A stretch of DNA of 64,000 bases from Agapanthus africanus (Eukaryota > Streptophyta > Magnoliopsida > Asparagales > Amaryllidaceae). Location: positions 323,735,595-323,799,594 of the forward strand of contig JASDDO010000001.1 of the NCBI GenBank assembly GCA_030015575.1, written 5' to 3'. Under the pieces are notes generated by a model. The model was not told where the DNA came from. It worked only from the letters and a program-made list of their open reading frames with translations, and did not search any database. The translations under genes and the position numbers were made by a program. Positions 10,118 through 22,355 of this stretch are shown here, one piece after another (positions within the stretch are counted from its first letter, which is position 1; each line of letters begins with the position of its first letter).

Positions 10118-12870
10118 AAGGGCCATCTGTAGCAGTGGTTGCAGTATCTCATACTCAACCATCCCATGAAAGTCTCTCTCTGGGAACAGGCCTTTGTGAG
10201 TGGATCCGCTGTGTTGTCCTCTGAGTCTACTCTCCTAACCTCGATCTCCCTGGAGATCAACCATCTCCATGATCACGTGATACTGCCTTAGAATATGTCT
10301 GGATCACTGATGGGACCGGCGTTCCTTGGCATAAGCCACAACTCCATTGTCACACAATGGGAGGAACATAGTTCATCTCATGAACCAATATACACCCAAA
10401 TAGCCTCTTTGGTAGCATCTTAAGTAGCGACGTATCCAGCCTTTATCGTCTAGTATGTCACGGTATCTAGCTTGGAACTCTTCCAACATACCGTCCATTT
10501 ACTGAGGGTAAAGACAATGCCTGTGACTGACTTTCAGTCATCTTTATCACCCTGGAACACTTCCAGTGATTCTTCCCAGGATCAACTGATACCATCTCAC
10601 TACAATTAGTGAGTAGCCTAACATCCATTTAGATCTATCTCATAGATCCAAAATCCAGGATTTAGTAGGTGTCACTTTGATCCTATGCGGAGAGTCATTG
10701 TGATAAGCGGAGATTGATCGAGCGTAGCATAGGAAACTCCTTCCCTATCAAGAGTATGTCATCCACGTACTCTACGAGGATCAACACCATACTCCCTACT
10801 ACCTTTTTGTTTATACAAGGTTCATCTACCATTTTGATGATGTCAAACTGTTTGACTACTACATCAAAAAAGATGTTCCAACTCCGCGATACCTGCTTTA
10901 TCCTATAAAGCATCTTGTACACGTTTTCGCTGCTCCCACTGTCTACGAAGCCCTCTGGCTGTGTACTTATAGACGCTCTTTTCTAAAACATCATTTAGAA
11001 AAGTTGTCATGACACCCAACCACCAGATATCGTAGTCATGGTATGTAGCCGTGTCAAGTAGGATCTGGATGGACTTAAGCATAGCCATTTGAAAAAGGTT
11101 TCACCATTGTCCACGCCTAGTCGATGACGAAAAGCTTTAACAAGTCTAGCTTTGAAAGTCTCAACTTTTCCATCTACACCAAGTAATCTTCTCAAGATAT
11201 ACTTGCTCCTGATGGGGATTTAACCCTTCAGATATAGCAACCAAAGTCCATACTTTGTTTGTGTACATGGATTCCATCTCAGATCACTAAGCATCCAGCC
11301 ATTCTTACAGAGTCTCACTCCTGATGGCCAGCTCGAATCTAGTTGGGTCATCATCTCATGATGCAGTCCTCGCTCCCACTGTCATAGAGAAACCGAAGTA
11401 TCTCTTAGGTGGGTGAGGAACCCTACTAGATCGGCGGAGAGGCTGAGGTTCGTTGGTAACTATTGAATCATTTGGTTTTACCAAATCATCTGCTGTAGTT
11501 TGTATAGCTGGAACCTTTCCAGTTCTATATAACAGACCTTGCCTCGAGCTTGTCCGGATTTTGCTTTTAGACATAGGCCGGACAACCCCAAATCTTTACT
11601 AGCTTAAGACATGGGCTCTTCCCATACCATATCTCATATGGAGTGGTCGGCAACTGATTTGATTGGAACCCTATTCAATAGGTATGCAGCTTCTCAAGTG
11701 CATAACTCCCAAAAGGAAAAAGGTAACTCAGTAGTACTCATCATAGAGCACACCATATCATATAGGGTGTGATTGCTCCGCCCCGATATACCATCGTGCT
11801 ATGGTGTATGCGGAGGACTAATGCTGAGAGAGAATCTCATTCTCCTTTAGAAAAGTCCAGGATTTCCGTGCTCAAGTATTCTCCTCCTCGATCACATCAA
11901 AGGACATAATACTTATACCCTTATTGGTTCTCTACTTCTAACTTATATTCTATGAATATCTCAAAAGGTTCGGACTTGTGTTTCAACAGGAACATATGTC
12001 TGAATCTTGAGAGATTATCAGAGAATGTAATGAAGTACAAAGAACCGGTCTTGGCATGTGTAGACAGGGGACCTACATACATCAACATGTATTATCCCAA
12101 GAGTTCACTAACTCTTTCTCTGTTTCCAATAAACAGAGCTAGTGTCATTATATCTTTGTGACATGACTGGCAAGTTTCACAAGATGTAGATTCAAACTGA
12201 TTTAAATATGCATCTACATGTAACTTTAGCTAGTCGGGTCACATTGATCTGACCTAGTCTACAATACCTCAAGAAGAATTCGTTCATTTCTGAACTCTTC
12301 CTCTTGTATGTGTTCCGTATACTAAGAACTGTAGTTTGATTTAGAACATCAATGCTTTTAGATAACGTGCCTGAACCGATCAACTTTTGATATAGGAAAT
12401 GTTCAAAACATTATCCAACAATACAAAATTTTATCATTTCTTTACTAATAAAGAGATAGATACGATTTTGTGTATCAGGTTCGGTATCTAATAACATTCG
12501 TTCAGAATCAATGTATTTGTAATACAGGGTGACAGTGACCAACAGACTTGGCTGCAACATTTGCCCCGTTTTCTGCCTCATGAAACTTATCACCCGTTCT
12601 CAGTCCTCTACCTTTCTGTAGCCCTATGTAACAGATTACATATCTGGGATCCTGATCCGGTATCATATACCCAGGATGTAGAGGATACAGAGAAACAGTT
12701 CTTTGTAACGAACACACCCGAAGATGATGCATCAGCATGCACTCTCTTCGTTTGGGCGGCACGGGAAATCTGGTATTCCCCAATTTCCTGCTCTGTCTTA
12801 TAACAATTATAAGTTGGAGCGGGACCAACGTTCCCCAGCTCAGTATAACAAGCGGGTTCGGTCAATATTC
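10118..12870 (-). pseudogene. E2 pol remnant (protease to RNase H), capsid lost
   Basis: Fragments in the order of copia pol, read right to left. Protease relic with Asp-Thr-Gly in VYDTGSGSQIC (around 12650); integrase zinc-finger relic (12192-12383); IN/RT linker LRRSSRVPHPP (11356-11574); RT with YVDD intact (10758-10769); RNase H tail with TADPLTKA (about 10200). Stops and frameshifts separate them. The capsid part of Gag is absent: the first Gag residues run almost directly into a degenerate zinc knuckle (12608-12865). E5 has the same layout and lesions, so the damage predates the spread of this family. Confidence 0.85.
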
Positions 12871-13343
12871 CGTATTATTATCTTGATTAAGGCGTGATAT
12901 GGTCGCTACCTGGAGAGAGAGAGAAGAAAACACTCAGCGTGCGCTCTGTCAAGAATAGATTGGTTATTATTTTATCTAATCAGGATGGCTCCCACTGCTT
13001 TTTATCAAATCTTCCTTCAAATCCTAAAAGGAAAGACTAGCCGGGATTAATTACACACTACAAGTTCGCCAATCTTTCAGCCAGGCCAGTGTCGGTACTT
13101 TGAGGGAGGTCCCCCGTGCTTTCGCACGAACCTAATTAATGTAAACCTCGTTTTCCCAGAGGCGTAACCCCGTTGACACCTTTCTAGACACCTACTTGAT
13201 CGGCTAATTGTAATGTATAAAACTCTCCCATGAGTAACACTTACTCGCAGCGGGTATCGGGATCCAACTATCTCATAGAAGGTATGCAATCTCATTGCAA
13301 ATTTCAACACTTGAAATTCCCGATAATATTTTGCCCCAAGCGA

Positions 13344-13548
13344 TCTATGACCTTGACTGAGTCAACAAATCATAGACCACAAGTAAAGTTCAACCCGTCA
13401 TTTCTCGATTGAATTAAACCCACCCGCACGACCCTTGACTGAGTCAACAAGGCCGCACGACTATCCTAATCCAATCGCATCATATGCTTTGCAGATAAAC
13501 AATAATCAGCTACCGCACACTACGCCTTGACTGAGTCAACAAACGCAG
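13344..13548 (-). other. E2 three-hairpin array, apical loop TCA
   Basis: On the minus strand all three hairpins carry the identical core TTGACTCAGTCAA (inner stem TTGAC/GTCAA, loop TCA). H3 13344-13376 has arms TCTATGA/TCATAGA. H2 13425-13459 has arms CGTGCGGC/GTCGTGCG. H1 13520-13548 has arms CTGCG/CGTAG. The otherwise very similar E5 has a different loop in all three. Confidence 0.7.
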
Positions 13549-15811
13549 CACGAATACTAACTATTACCTATCTGAAATGACGGAGGGCTACGACAGGTTT
13601 TTAAGAAAACCTTTTGCGTAATGAACTTTATATCGTTGTAGGATCGAATGAATTTAAAATGGAGTGTTTTTGAGGCTTTTCTAGTTTTGCTAAAGGAGTC
13701 ACTCCCGGTGAAGGGATCGTTGGTCCTTTTCTCGTCGAATAAGGTGCGGGATATATCATATATATCACTGTGCAAAGCAAAAACACTTAAAAGCAATCAA
13801 AAAACAAACCGAAGGCTGTAGCATCTGCCAGTTATTGCTAAAGGAGTCACTCCCGGTGAAGGGATCTCGGTCCTTTCCTCATCGAATAAGGTGCAGGATA
13901 TATCACATATACCTCTGTGCAAAGCAAGAACTGTAGCTACCTGTTTTATTTTGAAATTCGATTCTACAACATCTTAGGTTTCTTTTATTTCATTAATCAC
14001 ATTAATGAAGTCCCATCATTTAAGTACCTAAACATCACAGATAAATACGACGTACACTTATGCCATCCGCATTCGCCTCGATGTCCCCTCGTGCACCGTT
14101 AGGTTAGGTAACTAACGGCAGAGCGGGGCAGGGCTAGCGCGGGTGTAAAACATAAGTAACGCCTATATAATATATCATATATACTATATACTGTATCCAT
14201 CACAGAACATCACATGATCACATCACAGATATCGCAGCAGAAGAATCATATGAAACATTGGATATACTAGGACGTCCGTGTTTTCAATGCGAGCCAGTAT
14301 AAAACACTGATTCCACGGTCGTGATGAATAGCCAAACCCACACCCCTAGACCCCTACAAGAGCGGCAAGCAACCCTACCAATTCTAGAGTTAGGAGACCC
14401 GGATCGACTCCTCGAGTTGGTCTCCCACTGGACTCCAGAACCCGGTTACTTGTGCCCTCCTCCTTGGGTCTATCCTAGTGCGGAAAAGTAAATAATATAC
14501 AAAGGGTGACATCTTCCGCAACCTGGAAGTGCCCCAAATAAAAGAATATTACATACAAGTTTTTACATGAATGAAAATGAAAAACACTCATCTCACATAA
14601 AAAACCCCGGCTATTCAAACACGACGATCCAATATAACATATCCAGCAACACATAACATCACATGTCATCAACGTAAGTAAATATGTCCACCCCAATTGT
14701 CGTTGACATATAGTAACGAAACCGGCGATATCACATATTACGCTTACGGTCACAGAAAAGAAAGTGTAAAACTACAACAGTTGGAATCCGCAACCACCTC
14801 AGACATCGCATGTCTGACCAAATGAATTTCTTAGACATCGCATGCCTAACAATTATAAACCCCGTATTTTAGTCTCAAAATCGAAAACTCTTTTCAATCT
14901 CAAGTCGGGTAATTCAACAAAATTCCCGACATCCTGATCGAATGCTCGTCGTAAACTTTAGTAGGCGGCCGCACCCCTGATACCATCGACGAAGTGCACC
15001 AAGGCGGAACACCGCTACCGCGAGCACCCGAACGGATGCTTTCGGTGACGGGGTTCTCCTACAGTCACTTGGTCGGGGCTATGGAGTGAGGCTGTCTATT
15101 AAGTTTACCCGGCGAGTATCCGCGTACGCTACGTGATTGCGACGGACTTTTGATCACATCAAAACTCCGTGGCAACCGATCAAGTGAGACTAAACTGCTA
15201 TGTTTATAAAATTCATTCAGTTATCTCATAACTTTTTGTGAATTCCAATTATTGTATCCCATTCCGGATAAATAGAAAATGTCAAACTTTCCGATCGAAC
15301 AATCGAACACCCAAGTTTTCCCGATACAGATCAACACATGAAATATGAGTCTAACAACATTCAGTTCGTGCCTCAGTACCGACGGTCCAGCCGTAGAAGG
15401 GTCAAGCCAACGCCTCACATGTGGCACGCCGTACTGCCCCAAACCCTAAGGTTCAAAGGGCGGTTCAAGACGGTCACATAATCGAGTTAAGGTTTGTTGT
15501 CTTCTTGAGGGTCCATCGCGTTACTTGCACTACTTAGAACGTCGTTAAACTACGGAAAAATCCAACACTTGGAAATTTCCCGACAGGGGAAAATTGGGTA
15601 TTTATATCCGGTCGAACTTTTTAACATATTCTAAAAATTTATCCGGAAAGCCACATAGACAAAATTTGATACTTCGATCGAAACACCGAATCCCCAAAAC
15701 AACCCCAGAAAATTCAACTCTTGAATAAATATTAAAAATTCCCAGAAAAATCAGCATCTGAATACATGAATTACTGTGCAGAAAGGGGAGGATGACGTCA
15801 CCATGTTGCCA

Positions 15812-15850
15812 CGGAACCGCCGCAGAAGCAAGGCTTCTGCCGCGGTTCCG
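15812..15850 (-). other. E2 GC-rich leader hairpin
   Basis: Perfect outer stem CGGAACCGC/GCGGTTCCG (9 bp) and perfect inner stem GCAGAAGC/GCTTCTGC (8 bp) around a 3-nt loop. It lies about 200 nt from the primer binding site. Confidence 0.75.
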
Positions 15851-16042
15851 CCACCGTTTATACTGTTCATGAAAATATTTTTGCGCCGTAATTCTTATAT
15901 TTCCCTGCTGAATTTTTTAGCAATTTTTAATTTGGAAAAATCCCAGTTTTTGAAAAAAGGACAGAGAGCAATTTTGAAATGGGTTTTCGGGTTCGTTCGG
16001 ACTTCAAACTCCGTCTAGACTTCGCCTAAGGCTCTAGCTAGT

Positions 16043-16053
16043 CTCTGATACCA
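16043..16053 (-). other. E2 primer binding site
   Basis: The minus strand reads TGGTATCAGAG one base after the LTR end, complementary to initiator tRNA-Met. Confidence 0.92.
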
Positions 16054-16054
16054 C

Positions 16055-18272
16055 TGTAGGGTTCCTGGGCACCCTAATGAGGTCTCACAACGCATCGAAC
16101 ATGCCAATTTCAAAATCTACGGTGCCGAGAAACCCTAAACTACGGATCGTTGGCTAGATGTCTAGGCGAAACTAGAAACTAGTTAACACTTAACTAAGAG
16201 AATACGGAAATACAACCTTTGTAGATCCGGTGCTCCACCTCCATAGCTCCGCAATGAAGTCTTCTCGCTGTCCAAAATAAATCTCGGGCTCTAGCGTTGG
16301 CTTCATCGGAGAATAGGCGAGCTAGGTCGTCGATGTCCATGCCGAAGATGATCTACGTCGAGGCATCGCTAAATCAAGCTCCACCTTCACCAGGCCATGA
16401 AAACTTGTGAAGGAAACACACTCTACTACTTGGCAAGAGGTAGAGGATTAAGAAATAGGAAGTGGGTAGACTTTAGAATTGGATTTCTCACTTGTTTTCA
16501 TCAATCACCATTGATGAAGCAAGCTTCTTCAAGTGAAGAAGATGAAGAAGATGATGAAAGAATTATGATAAGTTATTTTCAAAAAGGAAATAATAAGAAT
16601 ACTTATCATAATGTAACCATGGTAATGTGTAGAGAGTTAATCATGGTTGAATGGAATGGTTAGGGTTAAGCATGAGACAAAAATGGTCACTTGGTCAAAG
16701 TCTTCATGAAGCTTCAACAAGCTTCCAAAGAAAGCCACCATTTTGCATTATGCTTATCATTTTCCAAAATGAATAAATAAATAAATAAATAGATATGAAA
16801 ATGAAAACCCTAACCATTACATAACCATGGTTTAAACTTTACACAAAACACAAGTTAGCATGCATCATCAAACATGATACATACAAGTGCACAAAAATAT
16901 ATCACATATACAATGTGCACAAACCAAGTGAGAAAATCCATTTAAAGTGAACCAATACTAGTTAATGCAAAGTAATATATCAAATATATAATTATGCATT
17001 AAATCATTAAATCAACACTTGATTCAATGATCCGGTCATGTCACACACAACCGACTAGTATTCAATGTATCGGCTTATCGAATCAATACTTGATTCGATA
17101 ACTAGGTTATATCGCATACAACCATTCGATACATTCATCGCGAGAATGAAATACGGTATCACATACACGCATTATTCTCGGTCCCGCACATATCTCATAT
17201 GCGCTCCTATTTCGTTTCGCTTGAGCCAGGAAACCTCTGTGTAGGACTCTAAAGACTCGTCAATACGCCGGCAGCAGATGATGATCATATCAAACACCCA
17301 CAAGCCGCAAGCGGTCTGCTAAACGTAACGGCCACCCGGGTATTGAGCGATCAGAAGATCGACGAGCAAGCCCGCTCACACTCCAGTGAATCCAACCAGT
17401 AACACTACCGTAGAGTCCGGTCTGATCGTCTGATATGTCGCATATCTCGCCTAGGGGTGGTAAACGTCAGACCCCAATAGCTCAATAAGTCGTGTCGATA
17501 TGAGGTCTATAACAATTCGAGAAACTACTGATAACACTTACCAGTAAATCTCAGCAACCCTGGCCAGCGATTTCCTGTTATAGCCAATCGAACACAGTGC
17601 AACATCAACTCCCTATACCGGGAGAGACGAATCCCCTCCTATCGCTCATTGCCTCCATGTGACTCGGGACTGTACCCAAAAACCACCGTTTTGCACGCCC
17701 TCTTGGATGTGGTAAGATGGAAATCAAAGCACAGTGGGAACCACACAAGACTCTATGACGATCTCGGGTCAACAGACTACTCTGTACCAGTGTCACCAGA
17801 GAACTGCCATCTGACGTGAGGTATAATACCATCTGGGAGTTCTCGGAGAGTCCGTCCAGTGTACCCAGTCTCTACTGAGCACCCGTATATCATCTCTGAT
17901 GTCAAACACCGATGGATATGGGATCATCCATCGCCCATCTGTATGGGTCGAGAAGGTATACGCTAGTCTACTCTGGTATATCGATGCCCCGTCTCGATAT
18001 ACCCACGACTAGGGACTTTGAAGGATGTACTTATGGACTACCATGTCCCCACTTGTATGATCCGCATCATAGTCCAGGTAGTCAAGTACACATCCTAAGG
18101 GCTTTACCAACATGTAACAGAGAGACAATCAGCATACACGTTAAGGTAAAGGGTAACCAGATAGCATACTATCATGTCGAGCAAGAAAGTCCTCCCTATA
18201 TATGTCCCAGCATCCACTACAATATACATCCTATGTACAGTAATGGCCTCTAGGGCATACATATAACTAACA
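16055..18272 (-). repeat. E2 5' LTR (complete, 2218 bp)
   Basis: On the plus strand it runs from TGTAGGG to AACTAACA. It shares its whole length with both E5 LTRs, the solo LTR and the E7 LTR. It contains a telo-box (AAACCCTAA-type, near 16805), an AT-rich stretch around 16970-17000 that may be the core promoter, and a sense-strand 75-codon ORF (17605-17832) found in all family members but resembling no known protein. Confidence 0.92.
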
Positions 18273-19646
18273 CAATAATACTTAATTAATATTATTATTA
18301 ATCATATTTCTTATTCTCATTAGGGTTTAGAAAAAGTCAACAGTCAACAACCCTAATGATAATCCTCTGCCTCTGTCTCTGTCAACCGTGCATACACACC
18401 CGCATCCGCATTCCGGGGAACACGAATACAAACGAGATAAAACCAATCCCAAAACGTGTACTAGGATCTGGCTTAAACCAAAGCCCGCTAGTAATAACTG
18501 CCCGGACACCAAACGTGCACAAGTGCACGAATGTGAACGAACCCTGTCGCAAAACCATGCGACCTCTACCCTTTTTGCCCAAAGTCGAATAGCTCTCTGT
18601 GTGGGACTCTAAAGACTCGACACTACACTGGCAGTGGGTTTAACCACAAACCGCAAGAGACACTAGCTGTGCATAACGGCCCCCAGGTAGATGCCGATAA
18701 GAAGACTGACGAGGTGAACTCATCCGAACTCCTACTGAGCCTGAATGTGACAGTCTCCGTACAGTCCGGTCTGTTCGTCTGAGAATATCGCATGGCGGGC
18801 CTAGGGGGTGGTAAACGGCAGTCCCCTAATAGCGGTACAAGTCATGTCGGAGTGTAGCCCAGAACACCCTGAGATAACACTGGAAACCTACCAGTGTATC
18901 TCGCTTGCCCTGGCCAGGGACGACTGTGTGTAATGGCTCTCCTTGACACAGCGCGATATCAACTCCCAATACCGGGAGAGACGGATCCTGTCTAACCGTC
19001 AATGCCTCCAAGTGCTTCGGGACTGCACCCAACTACTACCTGTTTGCACGACTCTTTTGAGCCGTGGTAGGGTAGTAATCAAAGTACAGTGGGAACACAC
19101 TCGAGGCAAAGTGACAGTGTCAAGTCAACGGACTAAGCTGTACTCATGTCACCTGGGAACTGATAACTGACGATAGGTATTGTACCAACCAATCAGTTCC
19201 CGATGAGTCATGTCCAGTGTACTCGTAACCAAACGAGCACCCGCATACTATCTCAAGTACGACGTACTGACGGCTGTGGGACAGACCGTCTCCCCTGCTG
19301 GGATGAGAAGCGCATACGCTAGTCTACTCCGGAGTATCGATGCCCTGTCTCGATAGTCCTACGACTAGGGACCTATATAAGGATGTGCTTGTGGATTACC
19401 CAGCCCCCATGAGTGTGACTGCCATCACAACGCTGGTAATCAAGCAAAGATCCTAAGGGCTCCACTAATGTGTATAGGTGATATACTAAAAGAAACACAT
19501 GTACTCATTAAAGTAGAAACAAACAAAGTAGCATACTACCATTTTAAGCAAGATTGTCTATACAACTGTGAATATCCCAAGCTTCCATCAAGTAATATAC
19601 AAACTAGTATGATACAGTAATGGCCTCTAGGGCATATACACTAACA
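18273..19646 (-). repeat. E3 3' LTR (part)
   Basis: Matches the corresponding part of both E6 LTRs. It ends ACTAACA on the plus strand against the polypurine tract. The rest of this LTR lies left of E2, outside the window. The conserved ACTAG/CTAGT hairpin is at 18460-18492. Confidence 0.88.
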
Positions 19647-19661
19647 ATCTCCCACTTGCAC
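19647..19661 (-). other. E3 polypurine tract
   Basis: Minus strand GTGCAAGTGGGAGAT next to the LTR start. Confidence 0.88.
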
Positions 19662-20446
19662 TAAGGCCATGTACTGGCGTATCGAAGACCTATCATCTCG
19701 ATCAGCCACTCGAACTGAGTCTGGGGTAAGGCCTTGGTAAATGGATCTGCAGTGTTATCTTCTGTATTTACTCTCTTCACCTCGATCTCCCGTCGATCTA
19801 CGATTTCTTTGATCAGGTGGTACCGCCTCAAAATGTGCCTGGACTTCTGATAAGACCTGGGTTCCTTCGCTAAACCTATAGCGCCGTTGTTGTCACAATA
19901 CAGCGGTATTGGATCAACACTGGTAGGAACCACTTGAAGCTCCGTGAGGAACTTCTTCATCCAGACAGCTTCCTTTGTGGCATCGCAAGCAGCTATGTAC
20001 TCCGCTTCCATAGTTGAGTCAGCAACGATTTCCTGCTTGGAGCTCTTCCAGCAAACCGCCCCTCCATTGAGGGTAAAGACATAACCCGACATGGACTTGG
20101 AGTCATCCTTGTCACTCTGGAAGCTGGAGTCAGCAAAGGCCTCGACCCGGAGGTCTTTTCCGCCATACACCAAGAACATCTCCTTAGTCCTTTTCAGGTA
20201 GTTGAGAATGTTCTTTACTGCTATCCAGTGTTTCTTCCCTGGGTCCGACTGATACCGGCTTACAACGCTCAATGCGTATGCTACATCTGGTCTGGTACAC
20301 AACATCGCATACATAATAGAGCATACCGCAGATGCGTATAGTATTGATGACATGCAAGCCCTTTCCAAATCAGTCTTGGGAGACATCTCTTTGGAGAGGG
20401 TGATTCCGTGACAAGCCGGTAGATTACCGCGCTTGGAATCTTCCAT
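19661..20446 (-). pseudogene. E3 pol: end of RT and RNase H
   Basis: C-terminal segment of the E3 polyprotein. It starts after an in-frame TGA (an Arg codon AGA in E4) and runs to the natural stop. RNase H catalytic residues are visible: Asp in FADSSF, Glu in MEAEYIA, Asp in YCDNNGA and Asp in TADPFTK. The RT-distal motif MLCTRPDVAYALS is also present. RNase H removes the RNA strand during reverse transcription. The segment itself is intact, but it is cut off from the rest of the polyprotein. Confidence 0.9.
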
Positions 20447-20452
20447 ACTGAA

Positions 20453-21064
20453 TCATTTCAGTATGGTGTCAATGTACCTGGACTGTGAAAGTCCCAACAT
20501 CCTCTTAGATCTATCACGATAGATCTGGATCCCCAGAATGTAGTTGGCATCGCCCAGGTCCTTCATGGAGAACCTCTGTGACAAGAATCCTTTTACTGAC
20601 TGTAACATAGGAATATCATTTCCTATTAGGAGAATGTCATCCACGTACAAGACAAGGAATACTACAGTTCTCCTTACAATCTTACTGTAAATGCATGGTT
20701 CATCTGGGTTTTTGATAAAGTCGAATTCTTTGACAGTATCATCAAAGCAGATGTTCCAACTCCGCGATGCCTGCTTCAGTCCATAGATGGACTTGAGTAA
20801 CTTGCACACTTTACCGCTGCTCCCACTCTGAATGAATCCCTCTGGCTGGTCCATATAGACGCACTCTTCCAAATTTCCATTTAGGAAAGCCGTCTTTACG
20901 TCCATCTGCCAGATCTCATAATCGTGAAAGGAAGCAATGGCAAGAAGGATCCGAATGGATTTAAGCATAGCTACTGGAGAAAAGGTCTCGTCATAGTCCA
21001 AACCAGGTCTTTGACGAAAAACCCTTTGCAACAAGCCTAGCTTTATAGGTTTCGACTTGCCCAT
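20453..21064 (-). pseudogene. E3 pol: reverse transcriptase core
   Basis: Copia RT (RVT_2 type) with YVDD at 20636-20647, preceded by the conserved MDVKTAFLNG, YGLKQASRSW and DEPCIYSK segments. It is separated from the upstream integrase frame by a one-base insertion near 21015-21025, where a run of A is longer than in E6. It ends at a TGA near 20450. Both lesions would stop production of a full polyprotein. Confidence 0.9.
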
Positions 21065-22175
21065 CTACACCAATCTTCTTTCTGAAGATCCATTTGCAGC
21101 CTACGGGTTTTACCCCTTCTGGAGCAAAATCCAAAGTCCAAACTTTATTGGTGTACATGGACTCCATCTCGGTCCGCATTGCATCCAGCCATTTTACTGA
21201 GTCACCGCTCTGAATGGATTGCAGGAAGCTAGTAGGCTCATCAAAATCAACTGTGCAATCCTCTCTATCCCCTTCTATGAGAAAACCGTAGTATCTCTCG
21301 GGCGGATGAGACTGGCTACTACTTCTGCGGAGCGGCGCTGGGATGTCCGGCTCTCCTGAACCTTCTGGTTCTACTAAAGTTTCAGTAATAGCTTGTGTTT
21401 CTGGAATTTCTTCCAGTACTATTGCGCTCCCACTTATCTGATTTTCTAAAAACTCAGTTTCCAAGAAGCGGGCATGACAAGAAACAAAGACTTTTTGCTC
21501 CTCTGCGTAATAGAAAAGATATCCCTTGGAGTTCTTTAGGTATCCCACAAACTTACACTGTACTGAGCGTGCCTCGAACTTATCCGCATGCTTCTTTTTG
21601 ACAAAATCCGGACATCCCCATGTCTTAAAGTGTTTAAGACAGGGTTTTTTCCTACTCCACATCTGATATGGTGTGGTAGGCACTGACTTAGTTGGAACTT
21701 GGTTCAAAAGATATGCAGCTGTTTCTAGTGCATAACCCCAGAAAGATCGCGGTAACTCAGCCTTACTCATCATGGAACAAACCATATCCAATAGAGTTCG
21801 ATTCCGTCTTTCCGATACACCGTTGTGTTGTGGTGTGTATGGAGGAGTAAGCTGCGAGAGAATTCCATTCTCTCTTAAGTAGCCCAGAAACTCGGCACTC
21901 AAGTATTCACCACCTCGATCGGATCTCAGTGTCTTGATACATTTGCCTGTTTGTTTTTCAACTTCATTCTTGTATTCCTGAAATTTCTCAAAGGCTTCGG
22001 ATTTATGCTTCATCAGGAAGACATTTCCAAACCTAGAGAAATCATCTGTGAAAGTAATGAAGTATGAATAACCACTTCGTGCATGTGTAGACATTGGACC
22101 ACACACGTCACTGTGTATGAGTCCCAAGAGCTCGCTTGCTCTTTCTCCGTGTCCAGTGAACGGAGTCTTTGTCAT
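20991..22175 (-). pseudogene. E3 pol: integrase core, linker and RT start
   Basis: Integrase catalytic core (rve type). The first Asp is in IHSDVCGPM, the second in RSDRGGEYLS, and the Glu in VSERRNRT, spaced as in D,D35E integrases. A linker rich in Pro and Glu follows (LRRSSSQSHPPERYYGF), then the beginning of RT (GVKPVGCKWIFRKK). The frame opens right after a TAG stop near 22176 that replaces a Lys codon, and closes at the frameshift near 21020. Confidence 0.9.
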
Positions 22176-22355
22176 CTATCCCATGTGACAGGATTGACAA
22201 GTTGCATATGATTGATATTCGAATGGATCCAAATATCCTTCTGTATGTAACTTCGTCAACCTTCTCTTATTGATGTGACCCAGTCTACAATGCCATAAGA
22301 AAGCCTGATTTGTTTCCGGAGACTTTCTTTTAAGTGTGTTCTGAACACTGAAAAT
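22176..22355 (-). pseudogene. E3 pol: integrase zinc finger, interrupted by E4
   Basis: The HHCC finger of copia integrase (HCRLGHIN ... CQSCHMG), ending at the TAG. The upstream end is cut by E4: the frame reads from E4 LTR sequence into FSVQNTLKRKSP. The missing upstream part resumes at 42025. Confidence 0.88.

Larger units (their letters stand above)
12871..16042 (-). other. E2 untranslated leader
   Basis: No gene; about 3.2 kb. From the gag end it holds: a CT-rich tract and AG (12905-12930); a CGTGC-GAAA-GCACG hairpin (near 13120); the domain closed by TATCGGGA/TCCCGATA (13255-13325); the three-hairpin array (13344-13548); two copies of the TCACTCCCGGTGAAGGGATC box (13699 and 13847); a CGTTAG-type hairpin near 14100; a GGAGACC...GGTCTCC hairpin near 14395-14430; and the GC-rich hairpin (15812-15850). 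Confidence 0.75.
8987..18272 (-). mobile_element. E2: non-autonomous copia element (same family as E5, E7)
   Basis: Minus-strand element: 3' LTR remnant (8987-10102, its other part displaced by E1 beyond the window), interior of 5952 bp, and complete 5' LTR (16055-18272). The right flank CAATAATACTTAATTAAT continues the LTR of E3, as seen by comparison with 44655 onward in E6, so E2 is nested in E3. The interior is collinear with that of E5 at a constant offset of about 17,998 and carries the same broken pol. Confidence 0.9.

Noticed and set aside
13430-13450. TGAGTCA and TTGACT within the hairpin cores as transcription factor sites
   Set aside because: Only E2 has TGAGTCA, and the W-box form is not kept in E7 or E1, whereas pairing of the flanking arms is kept in all; RNA structure explains the pattern better.
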